Part shown: positions 20,621-31,270 of the stretch, piece by piece
How positions within the stretch are numbered: the first letter of the stretch is position 1
How the letters are laid out: each line of letters begins with the position of its first letter
NCBI GenBank assembly: GCA_905221605.1
Contig: CAJNDS010002290.1
Coordinates: forward strand, 1,229,501-1,293,500
Length of the DNA stretch: 64,000 bases
Reading direction: 5' to 3'
Origin: Symbiodinium natans
Lineage: Eukaryota > Sar > Dinophyceae > Suessiales > Symbiodiniaceae
The notes under the pieces: model-generated
What the model was told of the DNA's origin: nothing
Database searches by the model: none
What the model saw: only the letters and a program-made list of their open reading frames with translations
Made by a program: the position numbers and the translations under genes

Positions 20621-22122
20621 GTCACCCTAAACCCTAACCCCTAAACCCTAAACCCTAATCCGAAACCCCGGGGGAGCTGAGAGCAAAGCACACAGCGACC
20701 TTTTGGAATAGCTGCTGCATGCTGTGCGAAGCAGCAAGCCAATCATCTCAAGATAGAAGCAACCTAGTGTGCTACTGTAGGGGTGTCATTTGCTAGCGCG
20801 CGAGAATTTCTTCCACGCCCATCGAAGCCCTCGTTGTCTGGTTTTGTTTGAATCAGGAGCTTTGGCTTAAACCCTGCACCCGAACTCCTGGAACACCGAA
20901 ACATCCTCGGCCTTGGAGGAGTGGAGGAGTTTTTCGATGCCAGTCAGCCCAATGTCGTCCGAGAGGCCTGGTGGAACAAACGCCTGCGTGCATACCTATG
21001 TATGTGTATATATTTAGGTAGATGGCTAGATACACCTACAGAATCGCCTTGCTGTGAAGCTGCTTGCTTGCCAAGGATGGCTGACCCATTTCAGCATCGC
21101 TCGAAGCTCGGTGTTACACGAAGTCACGCGCCATGTCATAAGACAGCGAGGTGAGCTTGACTCCTGCTCAGTGCGGGACTTGCCGACGCTTTTCATTCGG
21201 GATGCGCTTAGGGGGAGTAATTAACCCTCCTCATGCACCACTATCCCAACCATTATCATGGGGTCGCCATTTGGGCGTCCCACAGTCAAGCACTATTTCC
21301 GACAATGTGCTGACACGTTTTCCTGCATCTGCAAGTATTGCTATGCCCTCCATGGCTCAACGCCGTGTGCACGACCGGCAACATGCCCACCCCCAAGAAA
21401 AGTCGAGCCTTCGCAGGGTTTTGGGGTTTGGGTTTCGGGGTTTGGGGGTTTCTTTGGGTTGCGTCAATTCCGTTGTCTTAAGTATAGTCGTGCACGAGAG
21501 GCTTCTACTCTGGAAAATGCCACTGAGCTCGACCAGGCTGCTGGCCACGGCGACGTTATAGTGAGACTCATCTCGAGTTCAATCCGGCCATGCGCTAATT
21601 CAACTGGTCATACATCAAAATATGCATATACATATATATATATATGTGTGTATATATGTATATGTGTATCTCTCGTTCTTTCTGTTTTTCTCCGGGATTT
21701 TTGCAACTCAGGTCCAGCTGCCTGTCCCTGAATGGTCTTGTCTTGTCTTCATTGTCATATCGCTGTACGAACGCCTCTTTGAAGGGTGATTGAGATGTGC
21801 TATAATTTCGCCTAACACAAGAGATTCTACAATTGCTTCTCCTCGCGCTCTAATCTTCCCGAAATTTCAAAGATGATCGGTTCACATCCGAAATTCAAGG
21901 CATTTCTGCGCTTACCAAGAGCTCGCAATCGAATGTGTGTACGTGGAAGCTGTTGCTTGAAAGACCCACAACTCTGACGAGAGAATCGGCGGATGAAAAG
22001 TGGAATAGTGTCTCCACATGTAAAAATCCATGCAGTCATGCTCGCATATCGAGCTGCATATTTTCGAAATAATCAAGCATCGGGTGTTTCTCATCCAGTC
22101 CCATACGACACAATGTGTAAGC

Positions 22123-22164
<42 letters not shown>

Positions 22165-22620
22165 ACCCTAAGCGCACAGCGAAACTTCTTTGAACTCTTC
22201 AAAAGTGAGCAATCCCATCCCAATCTGAGAAAAACACACACACACACAAAACAAACGTATGTATATACATATATACATATATATATATATATGATATATA
22301 TATATATATACATATACACATATGTATAGCTTCTACGAGCTTGATGGTTCCGGCTTCAAGGTTTAACCGTAACTCCCGACAAAAACTCGAGATCTTTGCC
22401 TGACATGGGCATAGTCTGTAGACTACGCAGCCCCAAATGAAACCTATTGGCGCCTTGATGGGGCCTATCAATTCCGCAAGCTCTCATCCCACAAGCCATC
22501 AACCTTCAAACTAGACCCTCAGTCTCGCGTCATCTGTTTGTTCCGCTTGGCTCGCTGTCCAAGCCCCGATCGTGGTGTGCTAATTCATATAGTGCTTCCA
22601 GCCCCGGGATAGGGCTTAAC
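20621..22620. other. gene-poor stretch with microsatellites
   Basis: Contains short CCCTAAA remnants (20625-20660), TA/TG microsatellites at 21630-21670, (AT)n at 22127-22160 and a palindromic TA-rich block at 22255-22325. No convincing exon was seen. Confidence 0.6.
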
Positions 22621-22904
22621 GGGTTTGGGGGCCCAAAACCTTAGGCTAAACCCTTAGGATTTGGGGTTTCGAGAAATCCTGGAATTGTGTACGTACAGAA
22701 AGGTGTGCCTAGTACAGGCCCTGACTAAGCCCGAAATCCTAAACCCTAAGACCCCAAACCCCCCAAACCCCCCTAAACCCGAGACCCGAAAATCACCAGA
22801 CCTTCAAAGGGCCCAGAGCCCGGGGGCGGGAAGCGTCCATTCTAGCGGGAGCGCGGATGGCCGGCCCTGATCACCATGGCAAGCAACTCTGAAGGCAGGC
22901 TTAA

Positions 22905-23060
22905 GAATTAGGGCTTAGGGTTTAGGGTTTAGGGCTTAGGGCTTGAGGGCTTAGGGTTTAGGGCTTAGGGCTTGGGGTTTAGGGTTTCGGGTTTAGGCCT
23001 TACGGCGTAGGGCTTAGAGCTTAGGGCTTAGGGTTTTGGGTTTAGGGTTTAGGGAATAAG
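22905..23060 (+). repeat. degenerate CTTAGGG/TTTAGGG array
   Basis: About 18 imperfect units of both variants. Confidence 0.9.
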
Positions 23061-23199
23061 GTAGGGTTCGGAAATTAGGATGTGGGGCTTCGGGTTGTAG
23101 GCATAAGGCTTCAGGAAGAAGAGCTCATTGTATCAATTGCGCACACAAAGCCCCAAGATCTTGCACCCCCAGCCCGAACGAAACCCATTGCAAGCGGCC

Positions 23200-23253
23200 C
23201 TTAAACCCTAAACCCTAAACCCTAAACCCTAAACCCTAAACCCTAAACCCTCA
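23200..23253 (-). repeat. CCCTAAA array
   Basis: About 7 perfect units. Confidence 0.95.
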
Positions 23254-23478
23254 ACGGCGTGAAAGGTTGCAGTGTAGGACCTGACTCCTAGAGTTGCATG
23301 TGGGACTATTTGGTTTTTCGGTCTCCAATATACAGACCCCTGTGGCTATCAAAGTAGCTACTATAGGATCCATTTACGGGGTGGGGTATCCAGGCTATTC
23401 AGCCTGCGAGTTCTGAGAATTAGCATAGAAAATGGCCTATGATGGTTTCAGGAGTTTAGAGGGGGGTCCTTCGGCTGG

Positions 23479-23552
23479 GATCTCTTTCGGACTTGAATAG
23501 GGGGTACTTAAGACAGATCTCTTTCGGACTTGAATAGGGGGTACTTAAGACA
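23479..23552. repeat. perfect 37-bp tandem duplication
   Basis: The unit beginning GATCTCTTTCGGACTTGAAT occurs twice back to back without mismatch. Confidence 0.97.
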
Positions 23553-23631
23553 GGAGGTAGCATAGGACCCCAGTATGCAACAAACTCAACTACTGCTTCA
23601 TGGGTTGTAGCTATTTCGAGTTTAGTTCCTA

Positions 23632-23748
23632 CGGTTTAGGGTTTAGGGTTTAGGGTTTCGGGTTCAGGGTTTAGGGTTTAGGGTTTAGGGTTTAGGGTTT
23701 AGGGTTTAGGGTTTAGGGTTTAGGGTTTAGGGTTTAGGGTTTGGGACT
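23632..23748 (+). repeat. TTTAGGG array
   Basis: About 16 units, ending 24 bp before the 23772 exon. Confidence 0.95.
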
Positions 23749-23771
23749 TAGCGGCTTAGGGTGCCTGCCAG

Positions 23772-23849
23772 GACTTGCTTGCGGAACAATGCGGCGTCGG
23801 CACATTGGGCACGGGGCTTGGGCGACACAGTCTTGGAGTGATCCTGCAG
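23772..23849 (+). CDS. exon of unidentified gene (GVGTLGTGLGRHSLG)
   Basis: Between CTGCCAG and a canonical CTGCAG|GTTCAA, 26 codons without a stop: DLLAEQCGVGTLGTGLGRHS then LGVILQ. Phase 0-0. The glycine-rich pattern is suggestive but no family is claimed. Confidence 0.6.
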
Positions 23850-24551
23850 GTTCAACACTGCTAGAGCTCGAGGGCTTCTGATTTCAATTCCTGAACTTTA
23901 AAACCCAATGTCCGATGCAATCTTTTATAAGCCCCACAAACCCTGTAAAGCCTTGTTCCTTTTCACCCGAAGCCCAAATCTTGGAGTCATTTCGGGGGTT
24001 GAGGCCCAAAGTTGAGGGAGTGGTTGCGGGGAAACCCTGAACCCTAAACCCTAAACCCTAAACCCCAAACCCGGAGCCTTGAGCTCCAAAAGACCTTGGA
24101 ATCTAATCCCTCCAGCCCCAAGAGGCCGGAGTCCTCGGGCCCGGACCGCAAACTCGTACAGCCTTGCAGCCCCACCTAGGGGCCTGCTTAGGGTTTAGGG
24201 TTGATAGGGTTGAGGGTTGAGGATGTAGGGGGAGGTTTAAGGCTTGACAGGAGTATCGTTAAAGGTTCAGGGGTAGGTAGAAGTATAGGGTTATTCGTAC
24301 TTCCAATGAAGTGTAGGTTTTCTTACGTGACTTCTAAGCCACAGATCTAGCCAGCCACCCGTGAGCCTTGCATGCAGTTAGGTTCAGAAGTTTGCTGGGC
24401 TTTTAGGGCTTAGGGTTTGGGGTTGACTAGTCGACCAGACATGCCGGGACAGCGTGACCTAGAGGCCCTGCAATTTGTCGCGGATCCTTGCAGTTCACGA
24501 TGTTGTTGCGTAGTCAATGTCATCTTCGTTGCGAAGACAGGTACAGGCAAC

Positions 24552-24648
24552 AGGTAGTTTTCCTAAATCAGGGTCCTTTTTTGGCTACCGATCATAAGGC
24601 GGCACCCTTTGGATCCCAAAAAGGGACCCTAATTTGGAGAACTACCCA
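24552..24648. mobile_element. MITE-like element, family B copy
   Basis: GGTAGTTTTCCTAAATCAGG on the left and CCCTAATTTGGAGAACTACC on the right form inverted ends. The internal GCGGCACC matches the 11213 copy. Confidence 0.6.
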
Positions 24649-24657
24649 AGAGGATAC

Positions 24658-24790
24658 CCTCAACCCTAAACCCTAAACCCTGAACCCTGAACCCTGAACC
24701 CTGAACCCTAAACCCCAAGCCCTAAACCCTAAACCCTAAACCTAAACCCTAAACCCTAACCCCTCCCCAAGCCCTAAACCCTAAACCCTA
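24658..24790 (-). repeat. CCCTAAA / CCCTGAA array
   Basis: About 18 imperfect units, including a run of CCCTGAA. Confidence 0.92.
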
Positions 24791-24811
24791 GTGCGGACGG
24801 AGCCCCTTCAG

Positions 24812-24860
24812 GTTGTTGCTGTGTGCTGGCGCTTGGCTGCTCGAAGCACGAGATGCCCAG
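24812..24860 (+). CDS. exon-like block
   Basis: After CCTTCAG, frame LLLCAGAWLLEARDAQ ends in CCCAG. The donor would be GA (GACGTC). Supported mainly by protein-like composition. Confidence 0.35.
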
Positions 24861-24882
24861 GACGTCCTGACACCCCATCTCT

Positions 24883-24889
24883 CCCCCCC

Positions 24890-24920
<31 letters not shown>

Positions 24921-24924
24921 AAAA
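24883..24924. repeat. poly-C then poly-A tract
   Basis: About 28 C followed by about 14 A, then TA/CA microsatellite to 25000. Length is likely unreliable. Confidence 0.9.
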
Positions 24925-25155
24925 CCATAACCAAAAAACGCAAAACACTTCCGCACACAGATATATATATATATACACACACATACACACATATATTTGT
25001 ATCCGTATGCATATGTGTATATGTACGAATGTGTATAAAGCTAAACCCACATGCACCTGAACCCTAGAAGATGCCCCCAACTCCTAGCACCCCCCCCCCC
25101 CCCCCCCGGCAAAAAAAGAAACTAAGAACCCTCCTTGGTGTGAGTGTGCGGCCAG

Positions 25156-25199
25156 GATCATGCCGAGCACGTCCTCGAGCCCGAAGAGCGCGGCGAAAG
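25156..25199 (+). CDS. exon-like acidic block
   Basis: Between GGCCAG and a GC donor (AAAG|gctctc), open as DHAEHVLEPEERGER. Confidence 0.4.
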
Positions 25200-25604
25200 G
25201 CTCTCAAAGGGTTTTGGTCTCATTGTTTCGGGGGTTAGGGTTTAGGGTTTATAAGGCTTAAGGGTACAGGGTTTAGGGTTTTAGGACTAAGCGACGAAGG
25301 GTTTGGATTTAGGGTGTGCGTACCTGCCCAGGTAAGCAAAAGCCGTTGAAACTCAGTGGCGCCATCGGAAGCGGAACTCCAAAGTCCGGATTTTTTTCAG
25401 GGAAACCACGAAGTCCTGAACCTGAGCCCACATCCTCCTCGAGCCCAAGCAAGGGCCTAAAACCCGAACCCTGAACCCAGACCCTAAACCCGGTGAAGCC
25501 TGAACCCCAAACACCAAACCCTAAAGCCCCTGAACTCTAAACCCAAGCCCCTGTGAAGCCTGGCCCCCAAGCCCCAAGCCCTAAACAACCTTGCCTGCAT
25601 GCAG

Positions 25605-25700
25605 GCGGCTGTCTCACATGAGCCGGGATGCCGACCTGGCAACCGAGATAGGGAAGCAGGGCATTATGCGCGCCTCAGCACGGTTTCTCTCGAGCTCGGG
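25605..25700 (+). CDS. exon-like block
   Basis: After CATGCAG, frame RLSHMSRDADLATEIGKQGI continues MRASARFLSSSGDGG. The 3' end is uncertain. Protein-like and stop-free. Confidence 0.45.
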
Positions 25701-26160
25701 GGATGGCGGGCTTAGGGTTTACAGATCTTTAACCTTCGTTTTCTTCGGGTAGTTTCATGGACCCTTAATATGGTCCCTAACCTCCTTTACAGGGTTCTGA
25801 TGTATGCGCCCTTTATTGTTTAGGGTACCCTTGCAAGGGCCTATACTACCCTTAGAGCGTTGGCAGTCATAAGTAGCACCCACCCCTCTTATCAACCCCT
25901 GCACAGAGAATCAGGAGGAGTACACAGACTTCGTACAGCTTTGTGGGATGCTTGTTGCTACGCTTCGGTATGTGGCACGTGCATGCTCAGCCCATATTTT
26001 TCACGATGCTATCAAACACTCTTGCCTGCAATGGCCCTGAATCTACAACGATGCCCAAAAAAAGCCTTAGCTTAGTAGCTGAAGGAGACTGAATGATTAC
26101 GCTTTACACTTTCTGTAGAACTGAAAGTGTACACTTTTTGCCTCAACCTCGCCTTCCCAG

Positions 26161-26276
26161 GTCGGGAGATTTTAGCCGGCACGTCCCTCGACAACTTGAC
26201 TCTCTGGCAGAGCTGCCGGGATGTCGCGCTGGCTGACTGCTGCCGCTTGGGGCGGCTGCGCGTGAATGATGGCCAG
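26161..26276 (+). CDS. exon of unidentified gene 4
   Basis: Acceptor TTCCCAG; frame reads REILAGTSLDNLTLWQSCRD then VALADCCRLGRLRVNDGQ, ending in a GC donor (CAG|gccgga). This is one of the most convincing exons of the region: 38 codons with leucine-rich, balanced composition. Family not recognised. Confidence 0.6.
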
Positions 26277-26286
26277 GCCGGATGGT

Positions 26287-26402
26287 TGTGTGTTTAGGGT
26301 CTAGGGTTTAGGGTCTAGGGTTCAGGGTTCAGGGTTCAGGGTGCAGGGTTCAGGGTTCAGGGTTCAGGGTTCAGGGTTCAGGGTTGGTTTGGGTGTTCAG
26401 GG
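26287..26402 (+). repeat. TTCAGGG-homogenised array
   Basis: TCTAGGG/TTTAGGG units followed by about ten TTCAGGG units, directly after the 26161 exon. Confidence 0.93.
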
Positions 26403-26633
26403 TGTAGGATTTAACAGATAGATTGGGATTGATTCACCTTGGCGTACTGAAAGGTCGCACCAAAGCCTACAGTACATCCCAACCCCCAAACACCCTGAAA
26501 CCCTAAAACCTGAAGTCGCAAACCCAGGTTCAAAGCCCTAAAGCGCGAAACCCTGAAGCCCCTGACCCTTAATAAGACCTGAACCTCGAAAGCCCCTACC
26601 GCCTCACCCTAAACCCTAAACCCTAAAGGGCAG

Positions 26634-26727
26634 CTGCCGCTGCGCCAACTCTTCCACTGCTGGGGGCGAAAAGCGCCTGGCGGCGATCTGCTCCCTGCGG
26701 TGGCAGGTCTGCAGCGTCCTCCAGAAG
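26634..26727 (+). CDS. Cys-rich exon, gene 4
   Basis: Acceptor GGGCAG; reads CRCANSSTAGGEKRLAAICS then LRWQVCSVLQK, with GC donor AAG|gcctgg, phase 0. It joins in frame to 27869. Confidence 0.6.
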
Positions 26728-27206
26728 GCCTGGGGTTTGGGGTTTACAGTAGGGTTTGTAGGGTTGAGGGTGTAGGGTTCAGGGTTTAAGGGCCTAGGGG
26801 CTTAGGGGCTTAGGGGCTTCGGGGCTTCGGGGCTTAGGGGCTTAGGGGCTTAGGGCCGTCTAGGGTTTAGGAGCATCGGGGCAGGGTTGAGGGCCTAAGG
26901 TTTGGGTCGCTGTGATGTCCACACTCCAGAAACCGGCAAACCCTCTTGGGGGTTTAGGGTTGTTTAGGGCTTTAGGGTTTAGGGTTTAGGGCTTTAGGGT
27001 TTGGGATTTAGGGTCCAGGGCTTAGGGTTACTTGGTTTTTTAGGGTTTAGGACTTAGGGTTTAACCCCAAACTGCAGTATGAACTCACAAGCCCTCGGGC
27101 CTAGAGCATGAACCCCGAACCTTTAGCCCTCGGCCCCTACGCCATAACAAGCCCTGAGCCCAACAAAAACCTAGACCATCAACAAGCTCAAAAACCCTCG
27201 CGCCCA

Positions 27207-27497
27207 AAATTTGAAACCCTAAACCCTAAACCGAAACCCGAAACCCGAAACCCTAAACCCTAAACCCTAAACCCTAAACCCTAAACCCTAAACCCTAAAC
27301 CCTAAACCCTAAACCCTAAACCCTAAACCCTAAACCCTAAACCCTAAACCCTAAACCCTAAACCCTAAACCCCTAAACCCTAAACCCTAAACCCTAAACC
27401 CTAAACCCTAAACCCTAAACCCTAAACCCTAAACCCTAAACCCTAAACCCTAAACCCTAAACCCTAAACCCTAAACCCTAAACCCTAAACCCTAAAC
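27207..27497 (-). repeat. long CCCTAAA array
   Basis: About 41 nearly perfect CCCTAAA units, inside the intron between the 26634 and 27869 exons. Confidence 0.97.
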
Positions 27498-27555
27498 CCC
27501 AACCCCAAAGCTCCGAAACCCGAAACCTTCAGCCCTGGTCCTTGAGCCCAGAGAA

Positions 27556-27796
27556 GATAGGTTTAGGCTTTAGGCTTTAGGCTTTAGGCTTTAGGCTTTA
27601 GGCTTTAGGCTTTAGGCTTTAGGCTTTAGGCTTTAGGCTTTAGGCTTTAGGCTTTAGGCTTTAGGCTTTAGGCTTTAGGCTTTAGGCTTTAGGCTTTAGG
27701 CTTCAGGCTTGAGGCTTGAGGCTTTAGGCTTTAGGCTTGAGGCTTTAGGCTTTAGGCTTTAGGCTTTAGGCTTTAGGCTTTAGGCTTTAGGCTTTA
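27556..27796 (+). repeat. TTTAGGC array
   Basis: About 33 units of TTTAGGC (a few TTGAGGC), not TTTAGGG. It lies about 60 bp from the long CCCTAAA array, in the opposite orientation, and grades into TTTAGGG at 27797. Confidence 0.97.
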
Positions 27797-27868
27797 GGGT
27801 TTAGGGTTTAGCGTTTAGGGTTTAGGGTTTTAGGGTTTTAGGGTTTAGGGTTCAGGGTGGTTCGGCAG

Positions 27869-27939
27869 GAGTCCTGCTGCAGCACCACGCCCGCCTCGCT
27901 GCTCGTGGCCTTCGGGTTCCCCGGACTCGCAATTACAGC
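27869..27939 (+). CDS. exon, gene 4 (hydrophobic)
   Basis: Acceptor TTCGGCAG; reads ESCCSTTPASLLVAFGFPGL then AIT plus two bases; donor GC|GTTTGG. The leftover GC plus the first C of 28121 makes Ala, so the phases agree. A possible short membrane-spanning segment. Confidence 0.6.
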
Positions 27940-27944
27940 GTTTG

Positions 27945-28014
27945 GGGGTTTAGGGTTTAGGGTTTAGGGTTTAGGGTTTAGGGTTTAGGGTTTAGGGTTT
28001 AGGGTTTAGGGTGT
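27945..28014 (+). repeat. TTTAGGG array
   Basis: About ten perfect units beginning within 6 bp of the donor of the 27869 exon. Confidence 0.95.
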
Positions 28015-28120
28015 AATGTTTAGGGTTTGGGGGGTGTTACGGTTAAGGCTTTAGGGTGCATTCCCCGAATCCAGCGCTCCACCCCGTGACCAGGAATTCC
28101 TCCGCCTCGGGTTTTGCCAG

Positions 28121-28199
28121 CCACTGCGCCTGCGCCAATGCAACCTTTGCCGGGCTCACACAAGAGGCGGTGGAAGGACGATGTGCCAGAGAGCTGAAG
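28121..28199 (+). CDS. Cys-rich exon, gene 4
   Basis: Acceptor TTGCCAG; reads HCACANATFAGLTQEAVEGR then CARELK, with GC donor AAG|gcgggg, phase 0. The CACAN start echoes CRCAN of the 26634 exon. Confidence 0.62.
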
Positions 28200-28589
28200 G
28201 CGGGGTTTGGTTGGGGCTTTGGGTTTGCGAGGTGTTTTGAAGTCTGGGTGCTCCCCCCCCCCCCCCCCGCTGAAGCGGTGGACATTCAAAACTTGATCCG
28301 TTTTCGGGGGGGAGTCCGGAACGCCAAAACTTAATGCTGGTATCAGGCGGAGATAAAGAGCCTGTCTTGAAATCGGGGCCGGGTGTACCAGGTTACCGAA
28401 GAATCTTAAGAGGAGTTCTATTCGACGAAGAACATTTCAAAACCCTACACCCTAAACTGTAAATCCCGAACGGTAGGGTTCACGATTGGTGTTTGGGGGG
28501 GTCTGGGCTTCGAGGCGCCCAGCATGAAAGTCTTCTGTGTGTTGAGGCTTAGGATTTCGAGGGTTTAGGGCTTAGGGCTTAGACACCTG

Positions 28590-28680
28590 CACCCTAAGCC
28601 CTAAGCCCTAAACCCTAAACCCAAAACCCTAAACCCTAAACCCTAAACCCTAAACCCTAAACCCTAAACCCTAAACCTTC
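28590..28680 (-). repeat. CCCTAAA array
   Basis: About 12 units upstream of the 28711 exon. Confidence 0.95.
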
Positions 28681-28710
28681 AGCCCTGAACCGCATGAGAG
28701 CACCTGTCAG

Positions 28711-28769
28711 GGCACCTGCAGCGGGACCAGCTTGTTCTTCAAGCCGCTGGCCGCTTGGGAAGAGCACAA
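28711..28769 (+). CDS. exon, gene 4
   Basis: After CTGTCAG, in phase with 28121: GTCSGTSLFFKPLAAWEEHK. Likely GC donor at 28770. Confidence 0.5.
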
Positions 28770-29567
28770 GCCTCCCACACCCTGAACTAGAGCTTGAGAA
28801 ACCCACGAAAGGGCCCGAAAACCCCTTAAGTAAGCTAGAGAGCCCCTAAGCTCTGAAGGCAAGCTGGTTTAGGGTTTAGGGTTGAGGGTTTCTCAAGGCA
28901 AGCGATCAGCCCTCCCAGAAAGCAAGCTGAGCTAAAGCGGCAACTGCTCTGAGGACACGCGTGTCGCTCATCTTGAATTCCTAGACCTTTTGTGGGAGCA
29001 ATTAGATCCCTAAACCCTCCACTCTAAACCCTGAACCTTAAACCCTAAACCCTAACCCCTAAACCCTAAGTGATTTGGTGGCTTTAGAGTTTGAGGTTGA
29101 GGTTTAGAATTTGGGGCTTACGGCTGAGTTGAGGCGAACGTGTCCGCGCGAATCGGACACAAGCACTTCCATAACGTGCCTCGGCGCAATTCGTCCACTC
29201 TACGAACTGCCCATAGTGCCCAAATCCCCAAACCCTAATTGCTTTGGCACACATGTGGGGGTCGAAAGCCCAGTTGGGTGTCCAGGGCATCCCCTTAGCT
29301 GCTTACCCCGAACCCTCCACCTTACCATCTGACACACTGAACATCACTGAACATTGCTAGGGGTTTACGGTTAAGAAGGTGGGGGGGGGGGGGCTTCGGG
29401 ATTTAGGCCGAATTTAGGGGTTTGGTGCAGCAACCGCTTTGATGATGGGCCTCTTGAACTACTGCGACGTTCAACTATAGCTTGGGGTACTGGTACAACA
29501 GTGGGCCTTCAGTGCTCATCGGCCGCCTACATCTATGACTTTACAGGGTTTTGGGGCTCATATGGCC

Positions 29568-29673
29568 TAAGGGTCCATGTACCCATCTAGTATATACTTG
29601 GGCCTTAAAGCTGTTCCCAAATAGTAGTTTTTGGGCCCAAGTATGCACTGAATATGGGCAGCATGGACCCTTA
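29568..29673. mobile_element. MITE-like element, family E
   Basis: Inverted ends TAAGGGTCCATG and CATGGACCCTTA, with inner ATACTTGGGCC / GGGCCCAAGTAT arms. TA at both ends is compatible with a TA target duplication. Confidence 0.68.
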
Positions 29674-29683
29674 TCAGGAGGGC

Positions 29684-29789
29684 TACTTGGAGGTTCATAA
29701 CTGTACTTAGAACCCTACTTATAATTGGGACAACCCCTATGAGGCCCTTTAGTTATAATTGGCTAGTAAGTACCATGAACCTCCAAGTA
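29684..29789. mobile_element. MITE-like element, family D
   Basis: Inverted ends TACTTGGAGGTTCAT and ATGAACCTCCAAGTA, 10 bp from element E. A longer copy at 31021-31203 contains a CCCTAAA insertion. Confidence 0.7.
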
Positions 29790-29800
29790 TCCTCCCCGAG

Positions 29801-29918
29801 GATGGTGGCACCCACTTCTGGTCTTTCGCCAGCGGGGGCTGTCCGAGTGCGGCCTCGCTACATTTCACGCCGCCGGTCCGTGAGGGGCGGGACTACGTGC
29901 TGCGCGTGGAGGCGTGGA
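29801..29918 (+). CDS. exon, gene 4
   Basis: After CCCGAG, frame DGGTHFWSFASGGCPSAASL continues HFTPPVREGRDYVLRVEAW; donor A|GTAGAA. Phase 1 out fits the 30228 exon. Another frame is also open but less protein-like. Confidence 0.5.
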
Positions 29919-30227
29919 GTAGAAGGAAAATGGGGGTTTAGGGTTTAGGGTTAAGGTTCAGCTTAAGCCCAACACCCAAACCGGTTTAGGATAGGGGGTT
30001 CAACTTTTCGTGGCCTGCTTCACTCCCTGCTGGGAACCATGTGACAATCGCTAGGCGCCATTCCTACGTCCTACGTCCATTGCTAGTCACTAGCCGCCCT
30101 CCTTGGGGATTTCTCTGAATTGTGGGCCCTTGCAGAGCCTTATCCCTAAACCCTAAACCCTAAAGCAACCCTAAACCCCCTAAACCCTAAACCCTAAGCC
30201 CTTAACCAGGCTCGGCCGTCTTTGCAG

Positions 30228-30304
30228 CCAGAAAGCACCAAAGCTGCGCCCGCGCTGCGCTTGACGAGCCTCGTCCCTGCGAATATCGGAGTTGGTTGTT
30301 TCAG
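30228..30304 (+). CDS. exon, gene 4
   Basis: Acceptor TTTGCAG and canonical donor TTTCAG|GTTTAT. In the frame set by the previous exon it reads RKHQSCARAALDEPRPCEYR then SWLFQ, phase 0 out. Confidence 0.58.
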
Positions 30305-30415
30305 GTTTATAAACCCTAAACCCTTAACCCTTTACCCTTTACCCTTTAAACCCTAAACCCTTTAAACCCTAAACCCTATAAACCCTAAACCCTATAAGCC
30401 CTACAACTCTTGCAG

Positions 30416-30517
30416 CTCCAAAGGATCGGCAACAGCAGCTTCGCAATGCCCGTGCGCGCGCAGCCCAAGCAGCCCAAGGGCCGATACCAGTGGCTCGAGC
30501 ATCAGCGTCTCGGGCGC
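30416..30517 (+). CDS. exon, gene 4
   Basis: Acceptor CTTGCAG, in phase with 30228: LQRIGNSSFAMPVRAQPKQP then KGRYQWLEHQRLGR, donor CGC|GTCAGG. Read-through would reach TGA at once. Confidence 0.58.
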
Positions 30518-30531
30518 GTCAGGCGTTGAAC

Positions 30532-30595
30532 TTAGGGTTTAGGGTTTAGGGTTTAGGGTTTAGGGTTTAGGGTTTAGGGTTTAGGGTTTAGGGAG
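30532..30595 (+). repeat. TTTAGGG array
   Basis: About nine perfect units starting 15 bp after the 30416 exon. Confidence 0.95.
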
Positions 30596-31020
30596 TATAG
30601 TTGAACTGGCTCTCGCTTGAGAAGGCGTTGTCCTTGACCACCCCAAACCTCGAAACCCTCAAAGCCCTAAGCCCTCAAAGCCTTGGTTATGGTCAAAAAG
30701 CGTTGAAGGGTTCAGACTGTATGTGTTTAGGCCTTCAGGTACGTACTCCGTTTTGAGTTCTCTAATTTCTGGGCCGATTTTGGCGTCTGCACAGCCACTG
30801 CGATCGTTCCACTGCTAAAGCCCCTTCAGGGGAGTAGGCTTGAGGGATTTTGGGGTTGAGAATTTTCGGGCAGAGCTTTCCTAAAGCATGCAGCCTCTTT
30901 CCTTGAACCTTTAGCTCACCCTAAACCCTAAACCCTAAACCCTAAACCCTAAACCCTAAACCCTAAACCCTAAACCACCTTGAGCTCGGAAATGTCAAAG
31001 GGGCGGTCTGACGACTTCCT

Positions 31021-31203
31021 TACTTGGAGGTTCATGGTACTTATGAACCAGTTAGAACTGTACTTATAACCCACGCATGAGCCCCTCAAGTGTCCTAATC
31101 TGGATATAAGTATAGTTTCAAAGTGCCGTGAAAATTGGTCCATAAGTACCCCTAAACCCTAAACCCTAAACCCTAAATCATAAGTAACATGAACCTCCAA
31201 GTA
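31021..31203. mobile_element. MITE-like element, family D, carrying a CCCTAAA insertion
   Basis: TACTTGGAGGTTCATGGTAC start and ACATGAACCTCCAAGTA end form the inverted termini. About four CCCTAAA units (about 31149-31177) lie inside the right half between CATAAGTAC and CATAAGTAAC. Confidence 0.72.
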
Positions 31204-31215
31204 GAGCCTGGGCAG

Positions 31216-31270
31216 ACTGAGGTTCCGAGGTCTCTCAGAGGCGCCAAAGATCTGGATGCTGGGCCGAAAG
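31216..31270 (+). CDS. exon-like block, gene 4 region
   Basis: Between GGGCAG and AAAG|GTTTAG, where the donor is the first heptamer of a TTTAGGG run. Two frames are open (TEVPRSLRGAKDLDAGPK or LRFRGLSEAPKIWMLGRK); phase from 30517 favours the first. Confidence 0.42.

Noticed and set aside
24774-25080. Overlapping ORFs with Pro, Gly or Lys runs
   Set aside because: They translate a poly-C/poly-A tract and TA repeats.
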